Assembly: GCA_024919175.1 (NCBI GenBank)
Contig: CP103804.1
Location: forward strand, 1,798,001 to 1,862,000
Source of the DNA: Clostridioides difficile
Lineage (GTDB): Bacteria; Bacillota; Clostridia; Peptostreptococcales; Peptostreptococcaceae
Length of the DNA: 64,000 bases
Direction: 5' to 3'
The notes beneath the pieces were generated by a model. It was given only the letters and a program-made list of their open reading frames with translations, did not search any database and was not told the DNA's origin. The translations under genes were made by a program, and so were the position numbers. This document shows, in pieces, positions 35,030-43,666 of this stretch (position 1 is its first letter; the number at the start of each line of letters is the position of its first letter).

Positions 35030-35293
35030 ATGAGCCGATTAGAAAGAAATATAGAAGGTAAAAGTAAACAAAGAAAATATAAGTATATTATGAGAATTAT
35101 ATTTTTAGTTATTATGATTATAGGTGCATCAGTTTGTGTATTTATAGTTGACAGTAATGCTAAAAGTATGTTGGGAATAAAACAACATAATTATTTCTCA
35201 AGTATTAAATTTGATATTACAAAGTTTGATATACCAAAGATTGATATACAAAATTTTGATATACACAAAATCGTTGAAAAATTTAATAAGTAG
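35030..35293 (+). CDS. Small membrane protein of unknown function with FDI repeats
   Basis: The 87-residue protein has a basic N-terminus (residues 1-22), one transmembrane helix (about 24-44) and an external tail with a short repeated pattern, KFDITKFDIPKIDIQNFDIHKI, in which [FI]DI recurs every four or five residues. It begins ATG 35030 with AGGAG eight bases upstream, 29 bases after spoIIP, and a hairpin follows. In Bacillus the same slot between spoIIP and lepA is held by yqxA; whether the two are related is not known. No function is assigned. Confidence 0.75.
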   Translation: MSRLERNIEGKSKQRKYKYIMRIIFLVIMIIGASVCVFIVDSNAKSMLGIKQHNYFSSIKFDITKFDIPKIDIQNFDIHKIVEKFNK

Positions 35294-35304
35294 GTAAATA
35301 ATTG

Positions 35305-35339
35305 AATAAGGTTTATTGACTAAAATAAGCCTTATTTTA
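35305..35339 (+). terminator. Terminator of the gpr-spoIIP unit
   Basis: AATAAGG (35305-35311) pairs with CCTTATT (35330-35336), extended inside by TATT/AATA, followed by TT. A separate small hairpin, ATCCACAT/ATGTGGAT (35443-35461), lies further down in the lepA leader. Confidence 0.6.
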
Positions 35340-35576
35340 GTTATGCATCCTTAATTGTATAAAATAAAAATACATTAACTATATTTTATAGGATTTACTT
35401 TAAGTTTGCGATATTATATAATATTTAGTGTTAGACTTGATAATCCACATATAATGTGGATAATTTTGTTTAATGCCAATTAGTTTATATTCAAAAATTT
35501 AAAATTTGATATATAAAAAGTTTTTATATAATATAAAATGATAACTATAAGAATAATCAAGAGGAGGGAATTTAAG

Positions 35577-37382
35577 GTGGACAATAAACAAAGTAGAACT
35601 AGAAATTTTAGTATAATTGCACATATAGACCATGGAAAGTCTACCTTAGCTGATAGATTAATACAACAAACGGGGCTTGTCAGTGAAAGAGACATGAAGA
35701 GTCAATTACTTGATAACATGGATCTTGAAAGAGAAAGAGGAATCACTATAAAGCTTCAAAATATAAGATTAATGTATAAGGCGAAGGATGGAAATGAATA
35801 TTATTTAAATCTTATAGATACACCAGGACATGTAGACTTCAATTATGAGGTATCAAGAAGTTTAGTTGCATGTGAGGGAGCATTATTGGTAGTTGATGCA
35901 GCACAAGGTGTTGAGGCACAGACTTTAGCTAATGTGTATCTTGCAATAGACCAAGATTTAGAAATATTACCAATAATAAATAAAATAGATTTACCTAGTG
36001 CAAGACCAGATGAAGTAAAACATGAAATCGAAGATATAATAGGACTTGATGCAAGTGAAGCACCTCTTATTTCAGCTAAAACAGGTTTAAATATAGAAGA
36101 TGTTTTAGAAGATATTGTAAAAAATGTTCCTGCGCCTAAAGGTGATAGTGAAGCACCATTAAAGGCGTTAATATTTGACTCTTATTACGATGCTTATAAA
36201 GGTGTTGTAGCCTATGTTAGAGTGTTTGAAGGAACTGTTAAAAAAGGTATGACAATAAAAATGATGAATACTAAGAAGGCATTTGAAGTAACTGAAGTTG
36301 GTGTTATGGCTCCAGGTCAAACTGAACTTAGTGAATTATCAGCAGGTGATGTTGGTTATATTGCTGCTAGTATAAAAGACATAAGAAGTTGTCGTGTAGG
36401 GGATACAATAACAGATTCAAATAATCCTACAGAAGAACCTTTACCAGGATATAAAAAAGCTACTCCAATGGTATATTGTGGTATATATCCAGGAGAAGGT
36501 GAAAAGTATGAAAATGTAAGAGATGCTCTTGAAAAATTACAAGTAAATGATGCTGCTCTTGAATATGAGGCTGAAACTTCAGCAGCATTAGGGTTTGGGT
36601 TTAGATGTGGATTTTTAGGTCTTTTACATATGGAAATAATGCAAGAAAGACTTGAGAGAGAATTTAATCTTGATATAATAACTACAGCACCATCTGTTAT
36701 ATATAGAGTTACAAAAACTGATGGAGAAGTTGTAATGATACAAAATCCTGCAAATTTACCAGAGGTAGCTGAGATAAGAATGATAGAAGAACCTATAGTA
36801 AAAGGAGATATAATAGTGCCTAAAGATTATGTAGGTGTTGTTATGGAACTTTGTCAGGAAAGACGTGGAAATATGTTAAACATGGAATATATAGATGAGA
36901 GAAGAGTAATGCTCCATTACGACCTTCCTCTTAATGAAGTTGTTTATGATTTCTTTGATGCCTTAAAATCAAGAACTAGAGGATATGGTTCTCTTGATTA
37001 TGAGATTAAGGGATATGTTGCATCTACTCTTGTAAAACTTGATGTTTTAATTAATAAAGAGCAAGTTGATGCACTTAGTTTTATTGTACATGAAACTCGT
37101 GCGTTCCCTAGAGGAAAGGCAATGTGTGAAAAATTAAAAGGAGAAATTCCAAGACATCAATTTGCGATACCTATACAAGCTGCTGTTGGTAATAAGGTTA
37201 TTGCAAGAGAGACAATAAGTGCTTTAAGAAAAGATGTACTTGCTAAATGTTATGGTGGAGATATATCTCGTAAGAAGAAACTTCTTGAAAAACAAAAAGA
37301 AGGTAAGAAGCGTATGAGACAAATTGGTTCTGTTGAAGTTCCTCAAAAGGCATTTATGTCTGTACTTAAACTAGACGAATAA
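35577..37382 (+). CDS. lepA: Elongation factor 4 (LepA)
   Basis: LepA is a ribosome-bound GTPase that resembles EF-G and helps ribosome assembly or back-translocation. The 601-residue protein has AHIDHGKSTLADR (G1), RERGITIK (switch), DTPGHVDF (G3) and NKIDLP (G4), and ends with the LepA-specific domain containing YGGDISRKKKLLEKQKEGKKRMR. GTG 35577 behind GAGGAGGG is chosen; a longer frame from ATG 35538 would add 13 residues before the ribosome site. Confidence 0.97.
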   Translation: MDNKQSRTRNFSIIAHIDHGKSTLADRLIQQTGLVSERDMKSQLLDNMDLERERGITIKLQNIRLMYKAKDGNEYYLNLIDTPGHVDFNYEVSRSLVACEGALLVVDAAQGVEAQTLANVYLAIDQDLEILPIINKIDLPSARPDEVKHEIEDIIGLDASEAPLISAKTGLNIEDVLEDIVKNVPAPKGDSEAPLKALIFDSYYDAYKGVVAYVRVFEGTVKKGMTIKMMNTKKAFEVTEVGVMAPGQTELSELSAGDVGYIAASIKDIRSCRVGDTITDSNNPTEEPLPGYKKATPMVYCGIYPGEGEKYENVRDALEKLQVNDAALEYEAETSAALGFGFRCGFLGLLHMEIMQERLEREFNLDIITTAPSVIYRVTKTDGEVVMIQNPANLPEVAEIRMIEEPIVKGDIIVPKDYVGVVMELCQERRGNMLNMEYIDERRVMLHYDLPLNEVVYDFFDALKSRTRGYGSLDYEIKGYVASTLVKLDVLINKEQVDALSFIVHETRAFPRGKAMCEKLKGEIPRHQFAIPIQAAVGNKVIARETISALRKDVLAKCYGGDISRKKKLLEKQKEGKKRMRQIGSVEVPQKAFMSVLKLDE

Positions 37383-37420
37383 TTTATTAAATTCTTATAA
37401 ATTTAGATAAATATACTTAA

Positions 37421-37467
37421 AAGCTAGAGTGATTTTAGAATTATTTCTAAATTAATCTAGTTTTTTT
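37421..37467 (+). terminator. Terminator of lepA
   Basis: CTAGAGTGATTTTAGAA pairs with TTCTAAATTAATCTAG with small mismatches, then seven T. Confidence 0.75.
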
Positions 37468-37544
37468 GTGGTATATTTTAATTAAACACATAAAGAATAT
37501 AGGTAAGAGTATATTAAAGAAAAAATAAAAAAAAGGTGATATTT

Positions 37545-38882
37545 ATGATTAATATAGAAATTCCTAAAAAAGTGGATTATATAATTAAAGAATTAGAAAA
37601 AAATGGTTATGAGGCATATGTAGTTGGAGGATGTGTGAGGGATTGTTTATTAGAAAGAATTCCAAATGATTGGGATATAACAACTAGTGCTAGACCTGAA
37701 AAAGTAGTAGAGATATTTAAAAAGACGATTCCAACTGGTGTACAACATGGTACTGTAACAGTCATGATTGAACATGAGCCATTTGAAGTGACAACATATA
37801 GAATAGATGGAAGCTATAGTGATGGTAGACATCCAGATTCAATAGAATTTACAAATGATATAGTTAAGGATTTGTCAAGAAGAGATTTTACTGTTAATGC
37901 AATTGCATACAATTCAAAGACTGGGTTAGTTGACCCATTTAATGGATGTGAGGATATACAAAATAAGTGTATTCGTTGCGTTGGAAATCCAATAGACAGA
38001 TTTGAAGAAGATGCACTTAGAATGCTTAGAGCGATTAGATTTTCTGCACAGCTTAATTTTAAAATAGCTGAAGGTACTAAACAAAGCATATACAAAAGAA
38101 CAGATTTAATAAAATGTGTGTCTATGGAAAGAATTCAAGTAGAATTTAATAAAATGCTAGTATCTGATTCGTCTAAGTTAAATTTATTAATTTCAACAGG
38201 ATTATTGAAATTTATAATTCCTGAAATATGTGAGTTAGAGGATGTTATTCAACATAATCCATATCATATTTATAATGTTGGGAAACATACTTTAATAGCT
38301 ACTGAAGTAATCGAAGATGAATTGTATCTAAAGCTTACAATGTTATTTCATGATTTGGGTAAAAAAATTACTAAAACGACTGATAAAAATGGAATTGACC
38401 ATTTTTATAGTCACAGCAGGGAGTCTGTCAAAATAGCAAAGCAAATTTTGAAGAGACTTAAGTATGATAATTCTACTATTGATAAAGTTTTAGTATTAAT
38501 ACAATATCATGATTATAGAATAGAGCCAAAGAGAAAAATTATTAAAAAGTTATTAAATAAACTGGGAGATATTGAATTATTTGAAGATTTAATAAAAGTT
38601 AATTGGGCTGACACTCTTGCTAAAAATCCAAAATATGCAAAACAGAAAATATTAAACCTTATTGAGAGTGAAAAAGAATTTAAACATATAATAAGTCAAA
38701 ATGAATGCTTTCATATTAAAGACTTAGCTATTAATGGAAACGATTTAATGTCCATAGGTGTTAAACCAGGTAAAGATATAGGATATTTATTAAATAAGAT
38801 TCTTGAAATTGTTATCAATAATCCAGAATTAAATGAAAAAGAAATTTTAAAAGAAAAAGTATTAGATATATATACATTTTAA
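37545..38882 (+). CDS. cca: CCA tRNA nucleotidyltransferase / poly(A) polymerase family
   Basis: The 445-residue class II nucleotidyltransferase adds or repairs the 3' CCA of tRNAs. It has AYVVGGCVRDCLLERIPNDWDITT with the metal-binding Asp pair, the RRDFTVNAIAYN motif, the head domain EEDALRMLRAIRFSAQL, and an HD-type domain (LFHDLGKK). RBS AAAAGGTGAT points to ATG 37545, not the GTG at 37536 inside it. It stands between lepA and hemW, where Bacillus has no such gene. CCA-adding versus A-adding activity cannot be told by eye; the encoded CCA of the tRNA in this window would need only repair. Confidence 0.9.
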   Translation: MINIEIPKKVDYIIKELEKNGYEAYVVGGCVRDCLLERIPNDWDITTSARPEKVVEIFKKTIPTGVQHGTVTVMIEHEPFEVTTYRIDGSYSDGRHPDSIEFTNDIVKDLSRRDFTVNAIAYNSKTGLVDPFNGCEDIQNKCIRCVGNPIDRFEEDALRMLRAIRFSAQLNFKIAEGTKQSIYKRTDLIKCVSMERIQVEFNKMLVSDSSKLNLLISTGLLKFIIPEICELEDVIQHNPYHIYNVGKHTLIATEVIEDELYLKLTMLFHDLGKKITKTTDKNGIDHFYSHSRESVKIAKQILKRLKYDNSTIDKVLVLIQYHDYRIEPKRKIIKKLLNKLGDIELFEDLIKVNWADTLAKNPKYAKQKILNLIESEKEFKHIISQNECFHIKDLAINGNDLMSIGVKPGKDIGYLLNKILEIVINNPELNEKEILKEKVLDIYTF

Positions 38883-38950
38883 GTCAAAAGATTAAACTTC
38901 AATTTAATTAATTTAAGATAGAAAATATAATTCACATTTAAAAAAATAGA

Positions 38951-39060
38951 CAATCTTTAAAGATTGAGATTATAAAGGTTGATACTCTAGAATTTTAAAT
39001 GTATAGCAAATTAATATAAAGCTAGTAAGTTAATATAAAGTTAGTAAATTAATATAAAAA
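38951..39060. repeat. Small hairpin and 19-bp tandem repeat upstream of the permease
   Basis: In the 256-base gap between cca and the permease, TTAATATAAAGYTAGTAAR occurs at 39011-39029 and 39030-39048, with a partial third copy at 39049-39060. A palindrome, CAATCTTTAAAGATTG, lies near 38951-38966. No ORF is visible. The repeats could be binding sites of a regulator of the permease. Confidence 0.7.
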
Positions 39061-39138
39061 AAAACTTTGGGAATACTAAAACCATAAATTTATAAAATTA
39101 ATATTTTATGCACTTATAAAACAGTGAGGAGGGACATC

Positions 39139-40452
39139 ATGCGTACTCAACTACAAAAGACTATTGGTCTTTCCGCAGCTCTTTCTACTGTTGTAGGTAT
39201 GGTTATAGGTTCGGGAGTTTTTTTTAAACCACAGGCAATATATACTACAACTAATGGAGCTCCAGGGCTAGGGATTATAGCATGGCTTTTAGGTGGATTT
39301 ATAACAATAACTGCTGGACTTACAGCTACAGAAATATCAGCTGCTATCCCAAAAACTGGTGGTATGATGATTTATATTGAAGAGATATATGGAGAAAAAC
39401 TAGGATTTTTAACTGGATGGATGCAAACTGTATTATTTTTTCCAGGAACATCAGCAGCATTAGGGGTAATATTTGCTCAACAAGCATCTGAACTTTTAAA
39501 TATGAGTCCAAACAATATGGCAGTTGTGCTTCCAATAGCAATTGGAGTAATACTGTTTTTATCATTACTTAATATAATAGGTTCATCATTGGGAGGAAAA
39601 GTTCAGACAGTAGCTACTATTGGAAAGATGATACCATTAGCACTAATAATAATCTTTGGATTCATTAAAGGTCAAAGTAGTGAAATATTAAATCCCTTTG
39701 TAGGTGATGGGGTTAGTGTGTCAAGCGCACTGGGACAAGTATTAATAGCAACATTGTTTGCATATGATGGATGGATAAATGTTGGTGCTATCTCAGGAGA
39801 GATGAAATCTCCAGAAAAAGATTTACCAAGAGCAATAGTTGGTGGGCTATCATTAGTTATGGCAGTCTATATTATAATAAATGTTGCATATCTTTGGGTT
39901 GTGCCAGCAAGTGAATTAGCAACTGTTACTTCACCAGCAACATTAGTTGCAACAAAATTATTTGGAAATTTAGGTGGAAAAGTAATAACTGTGGGTATAT
40001 TAATATCAGTGTTTGGTACATTAAATGGATATTTATTAACAGGGTCAAGAATACCATATACATTAGCTGAAAGAGGAACTTTGCCAGCTTCTAAAGTTTT
40101 ATTAAAAGTAAATTCTGGTGGGTCTCCTGTAAATTCAATACTACTTATAACTATATTAGCATGTATATATGCCCTATCTGGTCAATTTAATCTTTTGACA
40201 GATTTAACTATATTTTCAATATGGGTATTTTACGTATTGACTTTTGTTGGGGTTATAAGGCTTAGAAGAGAGCAACCAGATTTACACAGACCATATAAAG
40301 TTCCATTATATCCAATAATACCAATTATAGCTATATTAGGTGGACTATTTGTAATAATAAATCAAATATTGACTTCGACAGTAATATCTCTAGGTGGTAT
40401 ATTTATAACCCTACTTGGATTACCAGTTTACTATTATATGAAGAAGAGATAA
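39139..40452 (+). CDS. Amino acid permease (APC superfamily, LAT/SteT-like)
   Basis: The 437-residue membrane protein has 12 predicted hydrophobic segments and begins LQKTIGLSAALSTVVGMVIGSGVFFKP, the substrate-binding first helix of APC transporters (GSG motif). Later segments include AYDGWINVGAISGEMKSPEKDLPRAI, a conserved loop. It most resembles serine/threonine exchangers or LAT-type exchangers, but the substrate is not certain. ATG 39139 is chosen, with GAGGAGGG ending six bases before it. It is a single gene with its own terminator. Confidence 0.92.
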   Translation: MRTQLQKTIGLSAALSTVVGMVIGSGVFFKPQAIYTTTNGAPGLGIIAWLLGGFITITAGLTATEISAAIPKTGGMMIYIEEIYGEKLGFLTGWMQTVLFFPGTSAALGVIFAQQASELLNMSPNNMAVVLPIAIGVILFLSLLNIIGSSLGGKVQTVATIGKMIPLALIIIFGFIKGQSSEILNPFVGDGVSVSSALGQVLIATLFAYDGWINVGAISGEMKSPEKDLPRAIVGGLSLVMAVYIIINVAYLWVVPASELATVTSPATLVATKLFGNLGGKVITVGILISVFGTLNGYLLTGSRIPYTLAERGTLPASKVLLKVNSGGSPVNSILLITILACIYALSGQFNLLTDLTIFSIWVFYVLTFVGVIRLRREQPDLHRPYKVPLYPIIPIIAILGGLFVIINQILTSTVISLGGIFITLLGLPVYYYMKKR

Positions 40453-40470
40453 TCATTTATTTTAAGTTGA

Positions 40471-40514
40471 AAAATTTGGATAAAAGTAAAAATCTACTTT
40501 TATCCAAATTTTTT
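40471..40514 (+). terminator. Terminator of the permease gene
   Basis: AAAATTTGGATAAAAGTA and TACTTTTATCCAAATTTT form an 18-pair stem with a six-base loop, followed by T residues. Confidence 0.9.
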
Positions 40515-40625
40515 ATGATATTACATAGTGAAGATATTTTATATGTTACTTGATGAGTTATTTTGTTTGATTTATAATTTAATAACTGATGCTTTAAGAT
40601 AATTTTAAGAAATGAGGAATATAAA

Positions 40626-41801
40626 ATGTTAGGACTTTATATACATATCCCATTTTGTGTGAAGAAATGTAAGTATTGTGACTTTAATTCTTATAAAATG
40701 GACCTAGATTCAAAAAAAAGATATATAGAAGATTTGAAAATAGAAATGGAGTTATACAGTAATAAATTAAATAGAGATGATAAATACAAAAATAAAGAAG
40801 ATTTCAATTTAGACAAAAACAATATAATAACAAGTATATTTATAGGTGGAGGAACACCTAGCATTTTGACATCTGAAGAAATAAGAGAAGTATTTGTAAG
40901 TATAAAAGAAAAATTCAACATAGATAAAAATGCAGAAATAACTATAGAGTGTAATCCTGGTACACTGACACTAGAGAAACTAGAAACTATGAAAGAAGTT
41001 GGTATTAATAGACTTAGTATAGGATTACAAGCTGTCCAAGAAAAGCATTTGAACTTTATAGGAAGAATACATAGTTATAAAGAATTTGAGAAAAACTATA
41101 TGGATGCACTTAGTGTAGGATTTAAAAATATTAATATAGACTTAATGTATAGCCTTCCTAATCAGAAACTATGTGATTGGAAGGAAACTCTTGAAAAAGT
41201 TACAGATTTAAATCCAACACATATATCAGCATATTCTCTTATATTAGAAGAAGGTACTGAACTGTATAATATGTATGAAAATAATCAATTTGACCTTATA
41301 GATGAAAATATAGATATAGAAATGTATGAGTATACAATAAACTATTTAAAATCAAAAGGATACAATCAATATGAAATATCAAATTACTCACAAGAAGGGT
41401 ATGATTGTAAACATAATATTTTATATTGGGAATGTGAACATTATATAGGTCTTGGAGCAGGAGCTTCTGGTTATATCAATAAGAATAGATATAATAATTT
41501 AGAATCTTTAGAGGAGTATCATTTAAGTCTGATTAAAAGAAAGAAGCCAGTACAAGATAGTGAAAATCTTTCTACAAAAGATCTGATAGAGGAAAAGATA
41601 TTTATGGGTCTTAGAATGAATAAGGGGATAAAGTTTAAAGATTTTGAAAAAAAATTTGAAATAGATTTTAGAGAAAAATACAGTAAGCAGATAGAAATGC
41701 TATTAGCTAGAAAGCTTATAAACCAAAGTTTTGAGGGTATACAATTAACTCAAAAGGGAAGAGAAATATCTAATAGTATATTTATAGAATTTATGGAATG
41801 A
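40626..41801 (+). CDS. hemW: HemW-like radical SAM protein (heme chaperone family)
   Basis: The 391-residue protein has the radical-SAM cluster motif CVKKCKYCDF (Cys11, Cys15, Cys18) at its N-terminus, IFIGGGTPSIL, ECNPGTL, INRLSIGLQ and a HemN-C domain. It was long annotated as oxygen-independent coproporphyrinogen III oxidase; the family member next to hrcA is now regarded as HemW, which moves heme. It lies immediately before the CIRCE-controlled hrcA operon, as in Bacillus. Confidence 0.93.
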   Translation: MLGLYIHIPFCVKKCKYCDFNSYKMDLDSKKRYIEDLKIEMELYSNKLNRDDKYKNKEDFNLDKNNIITSIFIGGGTPSILTSEEIREVFVSIKEKFNIDKNAEITIECNPGTLTLEKLETMKEVGINRLSIGLQAVQEKHLNFIGRIHSYKEFEKNYMDALSVGFKNINIDLMYSLPNQKLCDWKETLEKVTDLNPTHISAYSLILEEGTELYNMYENNQFDLIDENIDIEMYEYTINYLKSKGYNQYEISNYSQEGYDCKHNILYWECEHYIGLGAGASGYINKNRYNNLESLEEYHLSLIKRKKPVQDSENLSTKDLIEEKIFMGLRMNKGIKFKDFEKKFEIDFREKYSKQIEMLLARKLINQSFEGIQLTQKGREISNSIFIEFME

Positions 41802-41812
41802 TTTTTAAGGTG

Positions 41813-41843
41813 TTGACAAAATAAATTTATAATGGTATATAAT
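41813..41843 (+). promoter_or_regulatory. Sigma-A promoter of the hrcA-grpE-dnaK-dnaJ operon
   Basis: TTGACA (41813-41818), then 17 bases to TATATA (41836-41841), or 19 to TATAAT (41838-41843). The CIRCE operator begins 14 bases further on, so HrcA would block the start of transcription. Confidence 0.85.
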
Positions 41844-41856
41844 ATATATAATCTTT

Positions 41857-41883
41857 TTAGCACTCGAACTTGGTGAGTGCTAA
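41857..41883 (+). promoter_or_regulatory. CIRCE operator (HrcA binding site)
   Basis: TTAGCACTC-N9-GAGTGCTAA is an exact match to the CIRCE consensus, the heat-shock operator bound by HrcA. It lies in the leader just before the hrcA ribosome site. Confidence 0.98.
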
Positions 41884-41903
41884 CAGCTAGGAGGTATAAT
41901 AAT

Positions 41904-42923
41904 ATGGAATTAAATGAAAGAAAATTAAATATCCTCAAAGCTATAGTTAAAGATTATATAGAAACAGCTGAAGCTATAGGTTCTAGAACAATATCTAAAA
42001 GGCATGATTTAGGTGTTAGTGCTGCAACCATAAGAAATGAAATGGCTGACCTTGAAGAATTAGGATATTTAATTCAGCCACATACTTCTGCGGGCAGAGT
42101 TCCATCTGAAAAAGGCTATAAGTTATATGTAAACTCTCTTATGAGTAAAAGTGAATTGGATGATACTGATAAGATTCTCATTGAACAATGTATGAATCAT
42201 AACATAAATCATATAAAAGAATTAATTCATGAAACGTCTAAGCTATTATCTCAATTAACTAACTACACAACTGTAGCAGTTACTAAGAGTTTAATAAATC
42301 AAAGCGTCATAAAGCATATACAGTTGGTTGCTATGAATGACAATAATATTTTACTTATAGTTGTAACAGATAAAGGGGACTTAAAAAAAGCTAACCTTAC
42401 AACTAATGTATATTTAGATCAATCTAAGTTAAATTTGATTTCTGATAATCTTACAAAGAAGCTCTCAGGAAAAAGTATAACAGATTTAGATGATAATCTG
42501 ATTGCTTTTATTAAATATGAAATAAGTGAGTATTCAGGGTTTATAGATGAACTTTTAAATGCCTTAAACTCAAATATGGAAGAAGAAGATTTTTCACTAT
42601 CATTAAATGGAGCCACTAATATATTTAGTTATCCAGAATTTAATGATGTGTTAAAAGCAAAGTCATTTTTAAATATGTTAGAGAGAAAGGAAACAATAGC
42701 TGACATAATTAAATCAAAGGGAATACAAAAAGAAAATCTAAATATAATAATTGGCAGTGATAATGATTGTAAATTGGCACAGGATTGTAGTATAGTTACA
42801 GCAACTTATAACGTAGATAGAGACTTAGTTGGGCGAATAAGCTTCATAGGACCTACAAGGATGGATTACGCTAGAATTTACTCTATAATAAATTATATGA
42901 GTTTATTAATTAATAGAAAGTAA
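41904..42923 (+). CDS. hrcA: Heat-inducible transcription repressor HrcA
   Basis: HrcA binds CIRCE and represses class I heat-shock genes, and depends on GroEL for folding. The 339-residue protein has the N-terminal winged helix with VKDYIETAEAIGSRTISKRHDLGVSAATIRNEMADLEELGYL and a GAF-like C-terminal domain ending RISFIGPTRMDYARI. ATG 41904 behind CTAGGAGG is chosen; a longer frame from 41877 runs through the CIRCE arm and the ribosome site. First gene of the operon, 29 bases before grpE. Confidence 0.97.
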   Translation: MELNERKLNILKAIVKDYIETAEAIGSRTISKRHDLGVSAATIRNEMADLEELGYLIQPHTSAGRVPSEKGYKLYVNSLMSKSELDDTDKILIEQCMNHNINHIKELIHETSKLLSQLTNYTTVAVTKSLINQSVIKHIQLVAMNDNNILLIVVTDKGDLKKANLTTNVYLDQSKLNLISDNLTKKLSGKSITDLDDNLIAFIKYEISEYSGFIDELLNALNSNMEEEDFSLSLNGATNIFSYPEFNDVLKAKSFLNMLERKETIADIIKSKGIQKENLNIIIGSDNDCKLAQDCSIVTATYNVDRDLVGRISFIGPTRMDYARIYSIINYMSLLINRK

Positions 42924-42952
42924 AGAAATTTTAAATTGAGGGGTGTAAAGTC

Positions 42953-43573
42953 TTGGATAAAAAAAATGAGCAACAAGAAGTAAAAGAAGAAAATGATACT
43001 TCTATTAACCAAGAATCTGAAACTCAAGTAGAGTTAGAAGATGAAGTTGTTAATGAAGAATGTGAAGAATCAAGCGAAAAAACTGATGAAGAAAAAGCTG
43101 ATGATGAGAATGTAACAGACATAAATTCTAAATTAGCAGAAAAAAAATTAAAAGATGAAGTAGATGAATTAAATGACAAATATCAAAGACTTCAAGCCGA
43201 ATATGCAAACTACAGAAGAAGAACTCAGCAAGAAAAAGAGACAATTGGTGTGTTTGCAAATGAGAAAATAATAACTGAGTTAATACCAGTTATAGATAGT
43301 ATGGAAAGAGCCTTAGATGCATGTGAAGATAAGGAAGATACTATGTATAAGGGTATAAGCCTTGTACATAAGCAATTAATAGATACTCTAGTAAAATTTG
43401 GAGTGGAAGAAATAGAAGCAGAATCTAAGGAGTTTGACCCAAACTTACATCTGGCAGTTATGCAAGAGAGTGTAGATGGAGTAGAAGCAAATCAAATAGT
43501 GATGGTACTTCAAAAAGGATATAAGCTAGGAACTAAAGTTATAAGACCTTCAATGGTTAAGGTTTCTTGCTAA
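42953..43573 (+). CDS. grpE: GrpE nucleotide exchange factor
   Basis: GrpE releases ADP from DnaK. The 206-residue protein starts TTG behind GAGGGGTG, has an acidic, disordered head (residues 1-55), a long coiled coil (about 55-110, DELNDKYQRLQAEYANYRRRTQQEKE), and a beta-wing domain with VLQKGYKLGTKVIRPSMVKVS. Second gene of the CIRCE operon. Confidence 0.97.
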   Translation: MDKKNEQQEVKEENDTSINQESETQVELEDEVVNEECEESSEKTDEEKADDENVTDINSKLAEKKLKDEVDELNDKYQRLQAEYANYRRRTQQEKETIGVFANEKIITELIPVIDSMERALDACEDKEDTMYKGISLVHKQLIDTLVKFGVEEIEAESKEFDPNLHLAVMQESVDGVEANQIVMVLQKGYKLGTKVIRPSMVKVSC

Positions 43574-43666
43574 GTATATAAATTAAGGTTAAAATATTTA
43601 ACTTAATATAAAACATACAAATAAGTAAAATTTAATTATATAATTACTCAAGGAGGATTTTTGGTC

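Noticed and set aside
37536..37545. GTG starts overlapping ribosome sites (also at 4664, 12117, 39124, 47866, 56423)
   Set aside because: In each case the GTG is part of a GGTGA or GAGTG ribosome-binding stretch and a better spaced ATG or TTG follows in frame.
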